A stretch of 64,000 bases of DNA from Oceanospirillum beijerinckii DSM 7166 (GTDB taxonomy: Bacteria; Pseudomonadota; Gammaproteobacteria; Pseudomonadales; Halomonadaceae). Within the stretch, counting starts at the first letter, position 1, and each line of letters starts with the position of its first letter. The notes beneath the pieces are model-generated. The model made no database searches and had not been told where the DNA came from. It saw only the letters and a list, made by a program, of their open reading frames with translations. The stretch lies in NCBI RefSeq assembly GCF_000422425.1, contig NZ_AULT01000024.1, positions 39,405 to 103,404 on the forward strand. Direction: 5' to 3'. This document shows, piece after piece, positions 53,905 through 64,000 of the stretch. The position numbers and the translations under genes are program-made.

Positions 53905-54069
53905 TTGTTTTTAAAAATCCTTATCTGATACGCTGTGCACACCAGCCACCCTTTCCCTTCCTTTTTACAAGGAATGTTAACAGGCCAATATTAATAGGGC
54001 AGTGTTAGCGGGGGTGGCTGACAGCAAGATGCTGAAAGAGATAAGAAATCGCAATAGAGGTGAGTCGTA

Positions 54070-54903
54070 ATGTATGGTGAATCCGTTTCACCTTTAGCGA
54101 TGCTGCTGCCAGTGGTGGTTTATCCGTTACTGGCAGCGGTCGTTTTAGGCCTGGTATTATTCCAGTTTGAGCATAAACAGCTGCAAAAACCGGCATTCTG
54201 GTTAGCCACCGGCCTGATCTGGTTAGCCTGGATCACTGCAGCCCAAGGTATTCATACCCGTTGGCAACTACCACCGAGACAAGCGCTGGATTGGCTATTA
54301 ATCGCCAGTTTGGTTCCGGTGTTAGCCACCCGATTACCGAAAGAATATCGCATGTCCGGCTTTGGTGTGGCCTCAATGCTAAGCTTTGCGCTAGTAGCAC
54401 AACCGCTATTAGGCCGCATGAGTACCATTGAAATCTTCACTCAAGTTGTGGGTTGGCTGCTGTTTTGCGGTATGGCGATCAGTGCTTCTGATCGTCAGCA
54501 AAGTGCCTTTCGTTTCCCTGTCAGTCAGATTGTGATGATCGTGACTTCCGCCGTGGTGATTGGCATCAGTAGCTCGTTAAACACCGCACAGATGACCGGC
54601 TCTCTGGCCGTGGTATTGGGTGTCATCTGGTTGCTGAATCGAATCGTTGCCCTATCGGCACAAAGCATACTGGCCGTGACCCAAGCCACAATGGCCCTGT
54701 GGTTATTTATTCTGGCTTATGCGTTCTACTATGCTGATGTCAGCATTTATGCTCTGATGCTACTGGCACTGCCACTGTTGATCAAATGGACGGATAACCC
54801 GGGTGATACCTGGTGGAAAAAGATCGCCACAACAGTAGCTATCAGCCTGTTACCGGGTGTGCTGGCGATCTGGTGGGTATGGCCTGAACAGTCTCTGTAC
54901 TGA
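54070..54903 (+). CDS. Polytopic inner-membrane protein, unknown function
   Basis: 277 aa with about eight or nine hydrophobic helices (LLPVVVYPLLAAVVLGLVLF, LATGLIWLAWITAA, LDWLLIASLVPVLA, and more to VAISLLPGVLAIWWVW). I recognise no family signature. GAGGTGAG before ATG 54070 supports the start. It follows YceI on the same strand after 165 nt. Confidence 0.7.
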   Translation: MYGESVSPLAMLLPVVVYPLLAAVVLGLVLFQFEHKQLQKPAFWLATGLIWLAWITAAQGIHTRWQLPPRQALDWLLIASLVPVLATRLPKEYRMSGFGVASMLSFALVAQPLLGRMSTIEIFTQVVGWLLFCGMAISASDRQQSAFRFPVSQIVMIVTSAVVIGISSSLNTAQMTGSLAVVLGVIWLLNRIVALSAQSILAVTQATMALWLFILAYAFYYADVSIYALMLLALPLLIKWTDNPGDTWWKKIATTVAISLLPGVLAIWWVWPEQSLY

Positions 54904-55027
54904 GATAAGCCTGATACCTGAGACAGCTGGCCTCATGTGACATCAGACCACAGGCCAACTCAGCTTAACTGAGTTACAATGCTTGTCATTGAAAGCGTTA
55001 ACCGCGAGTACTGCGTGCACTCCTCAC

Positions 55028-55045
55028 AACCCGCGCCAGCGGGTT
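55028..55045. repeat. Stem-loop between membrane protein and phhB genes
   Basis: AACCCGC pairs with GCGGGTT around a 4-nt loop (GCCA). There is no T-run. It may be an mRNA 3' structure of the membrane-protein gene. Confidence 0.5.
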
Positions 55046-55182
55046 GGCACGCGGAGCCTTTCCTCCCTTACTTCTTTTCCACTCGTCGTCACTGATCACT
55101 AAATAAGCACTTTTTTCCGCGATCTGGGCAATATTCAGCTACGCTTGCAAATAGAAGACATAAGAAACGTGTGGAGCCAACC

Positions 55183-55527
55183 ATGAGTGAACTCAGCCAA
55201 TATTCCTGTGAAGCCTGCCGTACCGATGCCCCGAGAGTAGAGGGGGATGAACTGGAACGGTTACTAACAGAGGTGCCTGGGTGGCAATTGGAAGTGGCTG
55301 ATGGAGTTCGCCAGATATCGCGCAGTTACCAGTTTAAGGATTTTAAGTCGGCGATGTTTTTTACTAATGCCGTTGCTGATTTATCAGAATCTGAAGGCCA
55401 TCACCCCGCTATTTTGACGGAATGGGGCAGAGTGACTGTGTCCTGGTGGACCCATAAAATTCTAGGACTGCATAAAAATGATTTTATTATGGCATCCCGT
55501 ACCGACGAAATTTTTGAAAAGGGCTAA
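55183..55527 (+). CDS. phhB: Pterin-4a-carbinolamine dehydratase
   Basis: A 114-aa PCD/DCoH-fold protein with the signature [23 protein letters not shown] (catalytic His pair and the downstream Trp/His), preceded by the [11 protein letters not shown] opening. It dehydrates carbinolamine to regenerate tetrahydropterin after aromatic amino-acid hydroxylation. GGAG lies six nt before ATG 55183; the GTG at 55171 would put the site in the gene. No phenylalanine hydroxylase gene is adjacent in this window. Confidence 0.92.
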   Translation: MSELSQYSCEACRTDAPRVEGDELERLLTEVPGWQLEVADGVRQISRSYQFKDFKSAMFFTNAVADLSESEGHHPAILTEWGRVTVSWWTHKILGLHKNDFIMASRTDEIFEKG

Positions 55528-55641
55528 ACGGCTTTTAGCACTCAAAGCTCACTTGCATACAGCAGGTATTATTTGAACCAATTGCTGATCCAGTTAAATG
55601 CATAAGCCGTTTTAACCCTAATCCGTATTTTGTTAGAAAAT

Positions 55642-55671
55642 AGGCCCAGCTTTCCATAACCGGCCGGGCCT
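55642..55671 (-). terminator. Possible terminator of the giant adhesin gene
   Basis: On the minus strand AGGCCC pairs with GGGCCT around an 18-nt loop, followed by ATTTTCT. It lies just beyond the adhesin stop at 55688. Confidence 0.45.
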
Positions 55672-55687
55672 GTCTTCTAATACTCTT

Positions 55688-58600
55688 TTACCAATCTAAT
55701 GGGGCGTCTTCCGCGCCATCACTAAAGCCCTCATCAGATGACGGTTCCATATCACTGAAGCTTGAATCGTCGCTCTCTACCGCTGCATTATCAACGGCAT
55801 TATCGAGTTCACCAACCCAACCAGAGTTATCTGAAGTATCAACATTCCCTTCAATCTCACTGGTCCAGTCATTGGCTGGCGAGTTATCCGCGAAGGTAAA
55901 GAAGTCATCAGTTTCATCCACTTCTGCTGATTCGTCGACCATAAATGGATCAACCTCTTCAGCTTCATCGACCATAAATGGATCGGCTTCAGCCTCAACT
56001 TCTTCGACTTCGGCTACACCTTCAGAACCGTCCGATACAGCATCAGTCTGTTCTTCTGCAGTATCTGAGCTTTCTTCGCTTGCTTCTTCTTGTGTCATTG
56101 ACTCTGGATTTTCCTCTGCAACCTGAGAATCTTCCTCGTCAGTGGTTTCCTGAACAGCTTGCTCAGCACTATCCTCTGCTGATTCAGCCTCTTCCGTATC
56201 TGAGTCAGAACTATCCTCTACCGATTCAGGCGCTTCTTCAGCAGAATCATCGGCTACCTCTGAAGTGTCATCTGAAACAGGTTCTTCATCATCAGCAGAA
56301 TCATCGGCGACCTCTGAGGTGTCATCTGAAACAGGTTCTTCCTGACCAGTCTCACCAGCAGACTCATCGGCGACCTCTGAAGTGTCGTCTGAAACAGGTT
56401 CTTCCTCACCAGTCTCGCCAGCAGAATCATCGGCTACTTCTGAAGTGTCATCTGAAACAGGTTCTTCCTCACCAGTCTCGCCAGCAGACTCATCGCTTTC
56501 ATCTTCAGAGCCTTCATCAGATGCTGCTTTTTCATCTTCTTCAGACTCGACAGCAGTTTCTTCTGACTCTTCTTGAGTCCCTTCCTCTGGCGTTTCTGCG
56601 TTCTGTAGCGCCTGGATCTCTTCCAAGCTCATGGTGAAACCGGCTTCTTCAAACGTGATTACACCATCATTACCCACATCTGAAGCATCAAAGCTGGCGA
56701 CCAGCTGATCACCTAAATACAGTTCAACTGTATCCCCTTCATCAAACTGGAAAGTCCCACCAGATAGCTCACCACTTAAACCAGAAGATGTTTCGTAATG
56801 TAGACCATCAATGGACTGGTTAGCCAAATTGGCCGTGACAATGGAGTCATCAATATGCTCGTCAAAGTCCGTTTGATCTGAATGCTGTTGCAGCATACTT
56901 TTAACATGGGCCATGGCTTCTTCTTCGCTTACAGCCGTTTTACCCACTTGTTCAAGAACTGCTTTAACCTCGGACTCAGAAGCTGTCTTCAGGTTGAGAG
57001 AAACACCATCAAACAGAGCATGAGTACCATTACTGATCGTAATACCATTATTAGGATTACCATCTGCATCCAGAGACTGTAAGAAGACCCCCATGTTCTC
57101 AACATACTCGTTGTTCAGATCAGAACGATCAACATTAGCCAGATCCTGCAGGAAGATATTGGATTGTGCCATATCCTCTGGCGTAGCCGTTCCAATAACG
57201 ACATCTCCTACCTTAAAGGTAACTGAATCACCCTCTCTGTATTGAAACGCGCCTTGTTGATCAGTGAATCCCGATAAACCAGAGCTTGTCTCATAAGCCA
57301 GACCTTCAATGACGCCGTCAATAATAGTTTTAGTCTGGATAGCACTATTATCATCGGCAGGATCTGCAGTCCCCATATCTTCTGTTGATATAGCGGTTAC
57401 CTCAATATTGAGCCCACCAGGACCATCACTGGCCAGCTCGACTGGACTTGTCAGGGTAAGCCCATCAAGTTGATCCGGCGTTAAAGTTATGGACCCATCT
57501 GTAATAATAAGATTGTCACCATTATCATTGGTCAGACTACAGCCTTCAGGAATACCATCTACTCTGAAAGACAATTCTTCACTGTCATCTGTTAGCGATG
57601 CACTCAGATCAAGGTTATAACTGAACGTCGCCCCCTCATTATCCACATCATCAGATTCAGATAGTGATGGATCACCCAGATCAGGCTGATCAGCTTCTGG
57701 GGTCACAATAAAGTTGAAGGACTGAGTTACAGCGGTATCCAGAACATCACCACCATCAACGGTTTTGACACTGACATTAATGTTCATGGTGCCACTGTAG
57801 TCTGCAGGAGGCGCTACACTCAAGGTTTCAGCTTCAACCTGCGTCAGGTTGGTAAAGCTCACCTGGCCACTGTTGCCGACAGTAACAGTTTGGCCTGACA
57901 CAGAAACAGTGGCTCCCGGTTCAAGTCCATCCAAGGAGATGTTTAACTCTTCGTTCACATCATCCAGTGTCAATACCAGACCTAAGTCAACAGCAGATGC
58001 GTCCTCAACAACGGTCTGATCGCTAATCTCATCCAGAGCAACATCATCAGCCTCAGGCTCAACGGTAATCTGTACTGTCTTCGATACTGGTGTTGTTAAC
58101 GTATCCAGCACATTGTCATTAGCATCTACTTCAACTGATTGCACATTAACTGTCAGATCAAAGTCGCCGCTATAATTAGGCCCTGGCACCAGCTGAATAC
58201 TTTTTGCCTCTTCTGGAGTCAATAAACTATTCTCTGTCAGCGTTTGTGTTACACCAAAACTATCGGTGTACTTGGCACCAAAACCATTATCGACAAACTC
58301 TTCACTAAAGGTGATCTTGAGTTTTTCACTACCATCCAGATCAGTCATGATTACATCAAGATCAAGTGGCATACCCGAGTCATCTTCAGTACCTACAACA
58401 CGGTTAGTTTGTGCACTACCGGCATCAACTTCTGCTATATCACTTGCAACAGGATTGATTGTCAAAGTAACACTGTCTGCACCTTGCTCAATCTCTTTGG
58501 TGACTTTATCCAGGCTGAATGCTGTCACGTTAAGGGTAAAGGTGCCGCCGTAGGTATCTGTAGTATCGTGTAACTTCAGTCCGCCATCTGCAGGCACTTC

Positions 58601-61600
58601 GTCGCCTTTTAATACAATATCAACGGTTCCGTCACCATTATCACTGTAGTTACCAATCTGGACGCCGTTAGCATTATGGATAACCAGAGCATCAGGCACA
58701 CCACTGATCTTCACAGACGATATTTCACTGCCATCGCTATCATGCTGCAGGACCGAAAGATCCAGAGGATAATCTTCCGTTTCGTCAATACTGTCTGAGG
58801 AAGGCGTCAAATCAACATCAATCTGATCAACTTCAGAAGCCAGATTAATACTGAATGTCTCCGTCACATTCAGTGTCACATGATCAGTACCATTGGCATC
58901 CGTATCGATACGGGTGTAACTAATTTCAAAACTATAAGATCCATGTGTATAGGCATCTGGTACAAAAGCAACAGAACCCAGGTTCTCAGGTGCGATAGTA
59001 TAAGTACCATCGCCATTGTCTATGATGCCTGTCCCTGTTAGCTGCCCTCCGTCCTGAGGTGTTAAAGTAACATCACCCTGTAAGGTTTCGGAACCGTCTG
59101 TGTCAGACGATGTAATCTGGATGTTAAGGTCAATACTCTCTGCATTGCCCCCATCAATTTCAATACCACCCTGGGCACTGGTCTGAGCATCATCCAGTAC
59201 AGGATCAATATCCAATACGATTGTTTCCGAAACTGTCGACTGGTTACCTTTGCTATCTGTCGCAATGATATCCACATCAAAGCCAGCATCGCCGTTAAAG
59301 TTAGCGTCGGGATTAAAGTTAATCGCCCCGGTTCCAACAAAACTGCCATCCGGCAACTGATACATATCACTGGTATCAACTGAACCATTATTCGTCGCGG
59401 TTGTTACCACGTAGGATACGTCAGCACTACCGGCTGTTGTGCCGCTCAAGACATCATCAACAGACACATCCTCGGTGCCTTCATTTTTGCTATGCACAGA
59501 TAGAGTAGGCGCCGAACCACTCCCTGGAATTTCTAAAGAGCCATTCACTTCACCGGCAATTGCATCACTGTATGTACCGTTCCCATACTCAATGGTAAAA
59601 GTATGAGGCTGATCAAACAGGATATCGCCGTCATTTTCTTTACTGACCGGAATGATTTCCAGATCCAGAGAGCCATCACCTGCGTTTACTTGCAGAATCT
59701 TAATATTGGCCGAGTCAAAGGCATCAGCAGGTACAACCCACACACCATTACCCGCATTAATACCATTTTCGACCATCCAGGTCGTATTTGGAGAATCCAA
59801 ACCAGACTGATCACGGATTATGTAGTACTCAGATTCGGAGGTATCTATATCAGATACCGTATCGTGGTAACTGTCTTCGATATTAATATTATGCGTAACA
59901 ATATCAGATAGGGCTGTATTGGCATTATCATCACCAGTTACGATTTCAGAACTAACCTTGCCATCTGTAATAGCCAGGCTTGAGCTATCAACACTATTAC
60001 CTGCTACATTGGTGATATCGACATAGAAACCATTATCTGGATTTGCATTACCATTCGAAGTCGAGGCATCGAATACGATATAGTTGAAACTGACACCATT
60101 ATTGGCCTGATCATACGCCTCTTGATTACCATTTAGACCATTACTGGTTTTAATATTGGATTCTGTGAAGGACTGAGACCCACTCAATCCTTGAATATCA
60201 ATTTCGCCAACTTTATCACCAGAAGCATTATAGAAAGAGATTACTCCATCAATAGATGCACCTGAGTCCAAGTTAATGGTGAAACCAACCTGGCTTGCCG
60301 ACTGACCTAAAGTAACACCAATGCTTTCGTTTTGATCCAACCCTTCGGATTGGTTACTTGAACTGCCCTGACCATCTTGAGCAACACCAAAACCTTTTCC
60401 AGCTGTGAAAGAAATCGGAGCATTAGCGCTATCTAACTTGCCAGTATTAAGCATCTGATTATAGCCATCGCCCTGATAACCTCCCATCTCAAATAGGGTA
60501 TCAGACGATAGACCACTTGTTACATCATCGACAATAAAGCCATCATCATCAGTGCCATCAGTATCATCAGTGGTACCGTTATCTGGATTATCGGTATCTT
60601 CCCAACCATCCGCAACGCCAGTGACATTAACAGTATGGCCTGTCACAACCTCTTGAATATCTTCGTGAGAGGTTGAGCCATCATCCATGTCATCTTTCAG
60701 ATATCGATAGAACTGAATACCAGACAGATCTTCATTCGAATGCTGCGGGGCCTTCACCTCAACGGAAGCCAAATCACTCTGATTGAGATAGATCAGGTTA
60801 TTGGCATAATCAATCACCAGATTGTCGCCCTGCACCTGGATATCCTCACTGGTTTGCCCCAGACCAGGAATCTCTATTTTCATGTCATAAGCGATGCCAT
60901 TGTAGTCATACTGACCTTCAACCAAGGTATCACCATCATTGGAGCCTACGATTAAATTAAGGTCTATCCACTCATCTTCATTACCCGAAGATTGGCTATC
61001 TCCATACGACTCTACATCCGGCTCCACCACAATCGTCATGGTATGATCAGACACAAGAGTATCCGTTTGCTGACCTGAGTCAGGATCAAGATCCAATACA
61101 GTGACACGAATACCGAATTCAATGGACCCACTCATATCTACATCAGGCGTTTTTAGCTGGATGCGGTACTCACCACTATCGATCTTTTGCAGGGTCTCAT
61201 TGTCGATGCGCCAATCAGTGGTACTGCCATCAGTATCAGCCAGTACCAGTTGATCAAACAATTCATTGCCATTGCTATCCACAATCCGTAGGCCAACGTC
61301 GCCGGGGACATTACGAATCAGTGCATACACTTCTTCAGAGAAGTGTTGATCTTCTCCCGAAGCGATCTGGAAACCAGCCAGATCTTGCCACTCACCACTC
61401 TCGGTCAGCTCAATTGGCGCATCAGTTCCACTGACTAACGGGTTATCTGCAACACTGTTCAGCTGTACTTCAAAGGTATCGGTTACCTCTTTAGTTTGCT
61501 CGCCGCCTACAGTCCCATCCCAGTTAGGTTCAGTGGATTTTTGATTCAGAGTCAGCGTAAAGTCTTCATTACTATCATGTGCAGGTATCAGGCTCAGGTT

Positions 61601-64000
61601 TTCAACAAAGCTATTGAATGCCTCTTTTGATGTCAGAACAACTTCACCCGCCTGAGGGGTATAATGCTCACCATCAGAAGGGTCCAACACAATTTTTATA
61701 GAACTCAGGCTACCGCCTGAGCCGTCGCCATTTAACAAATTACCATCTTTATCAAAAATGAAAGTATCGGCAGGGATATCCTCAACCTTCAACTCAATCA
61801 CTTCGGTATTGGTGTATTTACCCGCACGGAAGTTAATCTCAAGATCAATAGCATCGGATATATCGTAGGTGCCATCTGCCCTCTGGGTAAGAGCTCCCGT
61901 ACCCTGATCACGCCCACTGTCTTCATCTGCCCGTACACTGGTCACCGAGATCAGGTTTTCATCAAGATCCGCGCTACCGGAGACATTAATAATCAGCGTA
62001 TCCGCTGTCCCCCAGACCTGGTTGGTTTCTCCACTGTCACTCCAGCGATTATCCGAACCTGAACCATCTTCATCCTGATCAATGACCCCGGTTTTAATCT
62101 TAAGACTCAGCTCACCATTAAAATGAGCCGGTGTTTTAATCTGCAGGCTATCCAACTTATCAGCTGGGACATCTACATAACTGTTGGAGTTTTTAAAGGT
62201 GTAAGTTCTGATATTGCCATCACTGTCTTCGTAACGAAGCTGGGTATTTGTCGGCAGATTAGTGTCGCCATCAGAATAAAAGCGCACATAGGTGTTGCTT
62301 TCACTACCATCTGCGTCACCAGTAGAAGCGGTTAACTCATCAAAAACATTAACCCCATCACTCCAACCGGCATCTAACGACTGCCAGCCATCATCTTCCA
62401 ATAACGTATCCTGATAAGTTACAGACTCCGATGTTAGCTTATCCAGTGTCCAGGGTTGGTCAGCCTCTGGAGTAATCACAATAGATTGTGTAAACGTTGC
62501 TACAGAACCATCCTGAAGACTCAGTTGATAGTCCAACTCAATATCTTTGCTACTGTCCACCGCTGGCGTTAAAGTGAGCTCCAGAGCTTCCTGCCAGCTT
62601 GTCGCTGTATATTCACCGCCATTAACAGTGATGACATTACCATCACCATCCTTAAGCGTCGCATCCGCTGGAATATTTGAAATAGTGATTGAAGAAAAGT
62701 CTGCTTCTTGGTGAATATCATCCAGATTTTCTAGAATCGTAATATCCCAGTCACCACCGGCTCCAACACCTTCCTGAGTATTCGTATTATCCTCAATACC
62801 CGCAATATCCAGGTCACGGATGGTTGTCGTCACCGTAGCATCATCATAATCAACGGTTTCATATTCACCACCCGGCGTATAAGCAGCATCTTCACTGTAG
62901 GAGTTCTCGACCAGCTCTACGGTGAACGTTTCGCCATTATCTGCCCAGGCATCATTAATCGCTGTGGCATGAAATACTTCATCCAACTCGACCTGAGTAC
63001 CGCTGATATCGTAATCATTATCTTCGGCATCATTGTTGTTGAAACGCACGTTGACATGACCGGACAAATCAACAAAATCGCCGTTGTCGTCCAGTGCCTT
63101 AACAACATAGTAAGCACTGGTGCCACCATCTTCATGAATCTGAGTCGCATCAACAGGGTTGCCATCACCATCACGCAGGATATTTCCCTGCTCATCCGCA
63201 GCAAACAATTTCAGGGTATAGGCGCTGTCATTATCGTCAGGTGTAGAGGTATTGGTTTCGTCCAAAATAGTGGTAGTCACCGTATCAGGTGCATACTGAA
63301 CCGTTTCATAAACCCCTGCATTACTGAAACTGCCATCATTAAGAGAAACTACAAAGTTTTCACCGCTATCGGAAATATCGTCATCTTTCGCTGTTGCGGT
63401 AAATTTCTCACCCACCGTGACAGTTTGAGGACCAGGACCAGAGTAGTCATCATTAGAGATGTTATCGCCGTTGGTAAAGGTAATATCAATGGTACCTTCC
63501 GGCTGCTCAGCTAATGGATTACCTGCGGCATCTACAGCTTTCACCACATAATAGGCCGTTGACTCACCACCTTGAGTACCGGGTTCAGAGATCTCTGTCG
63601 CATCAACAGGGTTACCATCACCATCACGCAAAATATCGCCGTTCTCATCAGCAGCAAACAACTTCAACGTAAAGGCGCTGTCGTTATCACCCGGGGTGGC
63701 CGGGTCATTATCCATTTCATCCAGAATGGTGGTGGTCACCGTATCCGATGCATACTCTACGGTTTCATAACGGCCACTGCCATCTGCAGTATTGCCCGCA
63801 TCTTCGCTGTAGGAACCCTCATCCAGTGAAACAATAAAGTTCTCTGCATTATCAGAAAGGACATCATCAACGGACTCGGCACTGAAGACACCGTTAACAT
63901 TGACGGTCGTATTGCCGTAGGTGTAATCATCCCCTGTTGTCGCGGTTCCGTCCGTAAAGCTGACATTCACGGTGCCCGTAGGTTGTTCTGCTAATGGCTG
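55688..64000 (-). CDS. Giant cadherin-like repeat surface protein, 5' end off the window
   Basis: The C-terminal 2770 codons, open to the right edge. From N to C: three Calx-beta/cadherin-like units of about 150 residues (marked by TLKLFAADEQGNILRDGDGN, AYYVVKALD and TVTTTILDE); many beta-sandwich repeats ending in VTPEADQP-type linkers with Asp-rich loops; and two modules YETSSGLSG with EGDxVxFxxGD. Then comes an acidic tail with four near-identical EEPVSDDTSEVAD units (DNA 56244-56490) and a repeated DPFMVDE, ending SDGAEDAPLDW. It is presumably a secreted Ca2+-stabilised adhesin. No RTX GGxGxD block, signal peptide, TM or LPXTG is seen in this part; the export signal and N-terminal retention region are not visible. 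Confidence 0.85.
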   Translation of the reverse strand, partial: QPLAEQPTGTVNVSFTDGTATTGDDYTYGNTTVNVNGVFSAESVDDVLSDNAENFIVSLDEGSYSEDAGNTADGSGRYETVEYASDTVTTTILDEMDNDPATPGDNDSAFTLKLFAADENGDILRDGDGNPVDATEISEPGTQGGESTAYYVVKAVDAAGNPLAEQPEGTIDITFTNGDNISNDDYSGPGPQTVTVGEKFTATAKDDDISDSGENFVVSLNDGSFSNAGVYETVQYAPDTVTTTILDETNTSTPDDNDSAYTLKLFAADEQGNILRDGDGNPVDATQIHEDGGTSAYYVVKALDDNGDFVDLSGHVNVRFNNNDAEDNDYDISGTQVELDEVFHATAINDAWADNGETFTVELVENSYSEDAAYTPGGEYETVDYDDATVTTTIRDLDIAGIEDNTNTQEGVGAGGDWDITILENLDDIHQEADFSSITISNIPADATLKDGDGNVITVNGGEYTATSWQEALELTLTPAVDSSKDIELDYQLSLQDGSVATFTQSIVITPEADQPWTLDKLTSESVTYQDTLLEDDGWQSLDAGWSDGVNVFDELTASTGDADGSESNTYVRFYSDGDTNLPTNTQLRYEDSDGNIRTYTFKNSNSYVDVPADKLDSLQIKTPAHFNGELSLKIKTGVIDQDEDGSGSDNRWSDSGETNQVWGTADTLIINVSGSADLDENLISVTSVRADEDSGRDQGTGALTQRADGTYDISDAIDLEINFRAGKYTNTEVIELKVEDIPADTFIFDKDGNLLNGDGSGGSLSSIKIVLDPSDGEHYTPQAGEVVLTSKEAFNSFVENLSLIPAHDSNEDFTLTLNQKSTEPNWDGTVGGEQTKEVTDTFEVQLNSVADNPLVSGTDAPIELTESGEWQDLAGFQIASGEDQHFSEEVYALIRNVPGDVGLRIVDSNGNELFDQLVLADTDGSTTDWRIDNETLQKIDSGEYRIQLKTPDVDMSGSIEFGIRVTVLDLDPDSGQQTDTLVSDHTMTIVVEPDVESYGDSQSSGNEDEWIDLNLIVGSNDGDTLVEGQYDYNGIAYDMKIEIPGLGQTSEDIQVQGDNLVIDYANNLIYLNQSDLASVEVKAPQHSNEDLSGIQFYRYLKDDMDDGSTSHEDIQEVVTGHTVNVTGVADGWEDTDNPDNGTTDDTDGTDDDGFIVDDVTSGLSSDTLFEMGGYQGDGYNQMLNTGKLDSANAPISFTAGKGFGVAQDGQGSSSNQSEGLDQNESIGVTLGQSASQVGFTINLDSGASIDGVISFYNASGDKVGEIDIQGLSGSQSFTESNIKTSNGLNGNQEAYDQANNGVSFNYIVFDASTSNGNANPDNGFYVDITNVAGNSVDSSSLAITDGKVSSEIVTGDDNANTALSDIVTHNINIEDSYHDTVSDIDTSESEYYIIRDQSGLDSPNTTWMVENGINAGNGVWVVPADAFDSANIKILQVNAGDGSLDLEIIPVSKENDGDILFDQPHTFTIEYGNGTYSDAIAGEVNGSLEIPGSGSAPTLSVHSKNEGTEDVSVDDVLSGTTAGSADVSYVVTTATNNGSVDTSDMYQLPDGSFVGTGAINFNPDANFNGDAGFDVDIIATDSKGNQSTVSETIVLDIDPVLDDAQTSAQGGIEIDGGNAESIDLNIQITSSDTDGSETLQGDVTLTPQDGGQLTGTGIIDNGDGTYTIAPENLGSVAFVPDAYTHGSYSFEISYTRIDTDANGTDHVTLNVTETFSINLASEVDQIDVDLTPSSDSIDETEDYPLDLSVLQHDSDGSEISSVKISGVPDALVIHNANGVQIGNYSDNGDGTVDIVLKGDEVPADGGLKLHDTTDTYGGTFTLNVTAFSLDKVTKEIEQGADSVTLTINPVASDIAEVDAGSAQTNRVVGTEDDSGMPLDLDVIMTDLDGSEKLKITFSEEFVDNGFGAKYTDSFGVTQTLTENSLLTPEEAKSIQLVPGPNYSGDFDLTVNVQSVEVDANDNVLDTLTTPVSKTVQITVEPEADDVALDEISDQTVVEDASAVDLGLVLTLDDVNEELNISLDGLEPGATVSVSGQTVTVGNSGQVSFTNLTQVEAETLSVAPPADYSGTMNINVSVKTVDGGDVLDTAVTQSFNFIVTPEADQPDLGDPSLSESDDVDNEGATFSYNLDLSASLTDDSEELSFRVDGIPEGCSLTNDNGDNLIITDGSITLTPDQLDGLTLTSPVELASDGPGGLNIEVTAISTEDMGTADPADDNSAIQTKTIIDGVIEGLAYETSSGLSGFTDQQGAFQYREGDSVTFKVGDVVIGTATPEDMAQSNIFLQDLANVDRSDLNNEYVENMGVFLQSLDADGNPNNGITISNGTHALFDGVSLNLKTASESEVKAVLEQVGKTAVSEEEAMAHVKSMLQQHSDQTDFDEHIDDSIVTANLANQSIDGLHYETSSGLSGELSGGTFQFDEGDTVELYLGDQLVASFDASDVGNDGVITFEEAGFTMSLEEIQALQNAETPEEGTQEESEETAVESEEDEKAASDEGSEDESDESAGETGEEEPVSDDTSEVADDSAGETGEEEPVSDDTSEVADESAGETGQEEPVSDDTSEVADDSADDEEPVSDDTSEVADDSAEEAPESVEDSSDSDTEEAESAEDSAEQAVQETTDEEDSQVAEENPESMTQEEASEESSDTAEEQTDAVSDGSEGVAEVEEVEAEADPFMVDEAEEVDPFMVDESAEVDETDDFFTFADNSPANDWTSEIEGNVDTSDNSGWVGELDNAVDNAAVESDDSSFSDMEPSSDEGFSDGAEDAPLDW
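56244..56490 (-). repeat. Acidic tandem repeat in the giant protein
   Basis: Four units of about 63 nt (the fourth is shortened by 9 nt), encoding SAGETGEEEPVSDDTSEVAD with two to four substitutions. The DNA units are nearly identical, indicating recent tandem expansion. Confidence 0.85.

Noticed and set aside
55978..56637. 219-codon plus-strand frame rich in Gln, Leu and His
   Set aside because: It is the antisense of the acidic repeat of the giant protein, so the repetition explains the length.

Overview
The window looks like chromosomal DNA of a marine gammaproteobacterium, most likely of the Oceanospirillales (inference). The basis is moderate GC, dense operons with Shine-Dalgarno starts, many dual-sensor signalling proteins, a paired heme and ferroxidase bacterioferritin, potABCD, a HAAT-type ABC transporter, and a giant cadherin-like surface protein. 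I saw no rRNA, tRNA, CRISPR array, integrase or complete insertion sequence.

Layout. 1-4.2 kb: the 5' part of a YbfF-like esterase, a YgiD/DODA dioxygenase, an alpha/beta hydrolase and a class I glutamine amidotransferase, with a gene-poor 0.8 kb stretch that holds a 17-bp tandem repeat. 4.3-7.2 kb: an aminotransferase divergent from a MocR-type regulator. 7.4-10.7 kb: a BLUF photoreceptor, gamma-glutamyltransferase, and an ABM-domain membrane protein. 10.8-17 kb: oligopeptidase B, divergent from a cluster of a small 3-TM protein, a 3-TM/coiled-coil/wHTH-like protein, a membrane-anchored VWA protein and a YafJ-type amidotransferase. 17.1-26.5 kb: a response regulator and a hybrid kinase with two Cache-like segments, divergent from a five-gene HAAT ABC transporter that ends in a REP-like pair and a terminator. 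26.5-28.5 kb: YafV omega-amidase and YbdL aminotransferase, which together complete a transamination/deamidation route.

28.6-38.5 kb is the most distinctive part. Two BMP-family lipoproteins and a Cache/HAMP histidine kinase form one overlapping operon. It is divergent from a second operon with a PAS/GAF hybrid kinase, a REC-EAL c-di-GMP phosphodiesterase and a REC protein with an unassigned C-terminal part. The gene order suggests a ligand-sensing system in which periplasmic BMP lipoproteins feed a phosphorelay that ends in c-di-GMP turnover. That reading is inference.

38.7-46 kb: a YhiN flavoprotein; two bacterioferritin subunits, one keeping only the heme Met and the other only the ferroxidase ligands; potABCD; and bfd behind a Fur-like palindrome. 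46-53 kb: a Cache/GAF/HD-GYP protein, a GlxA-type regulator, a cysteine hydrolase, murI and a LysR regulator. 53.3-55.5 kb: YceI, a polytopic membrane protein and phhB. 55.7-64 kb: the C-terminal 2770 codons of a giant repeat protein that runs off the right edge. It has a recently expanded acidic repeat and no RTX block visible in this part.

Two roughly 90-bp copies of a small inverted-repeat element (near 9.8 and 50.7 kb) look like a MITE or REP-like family.
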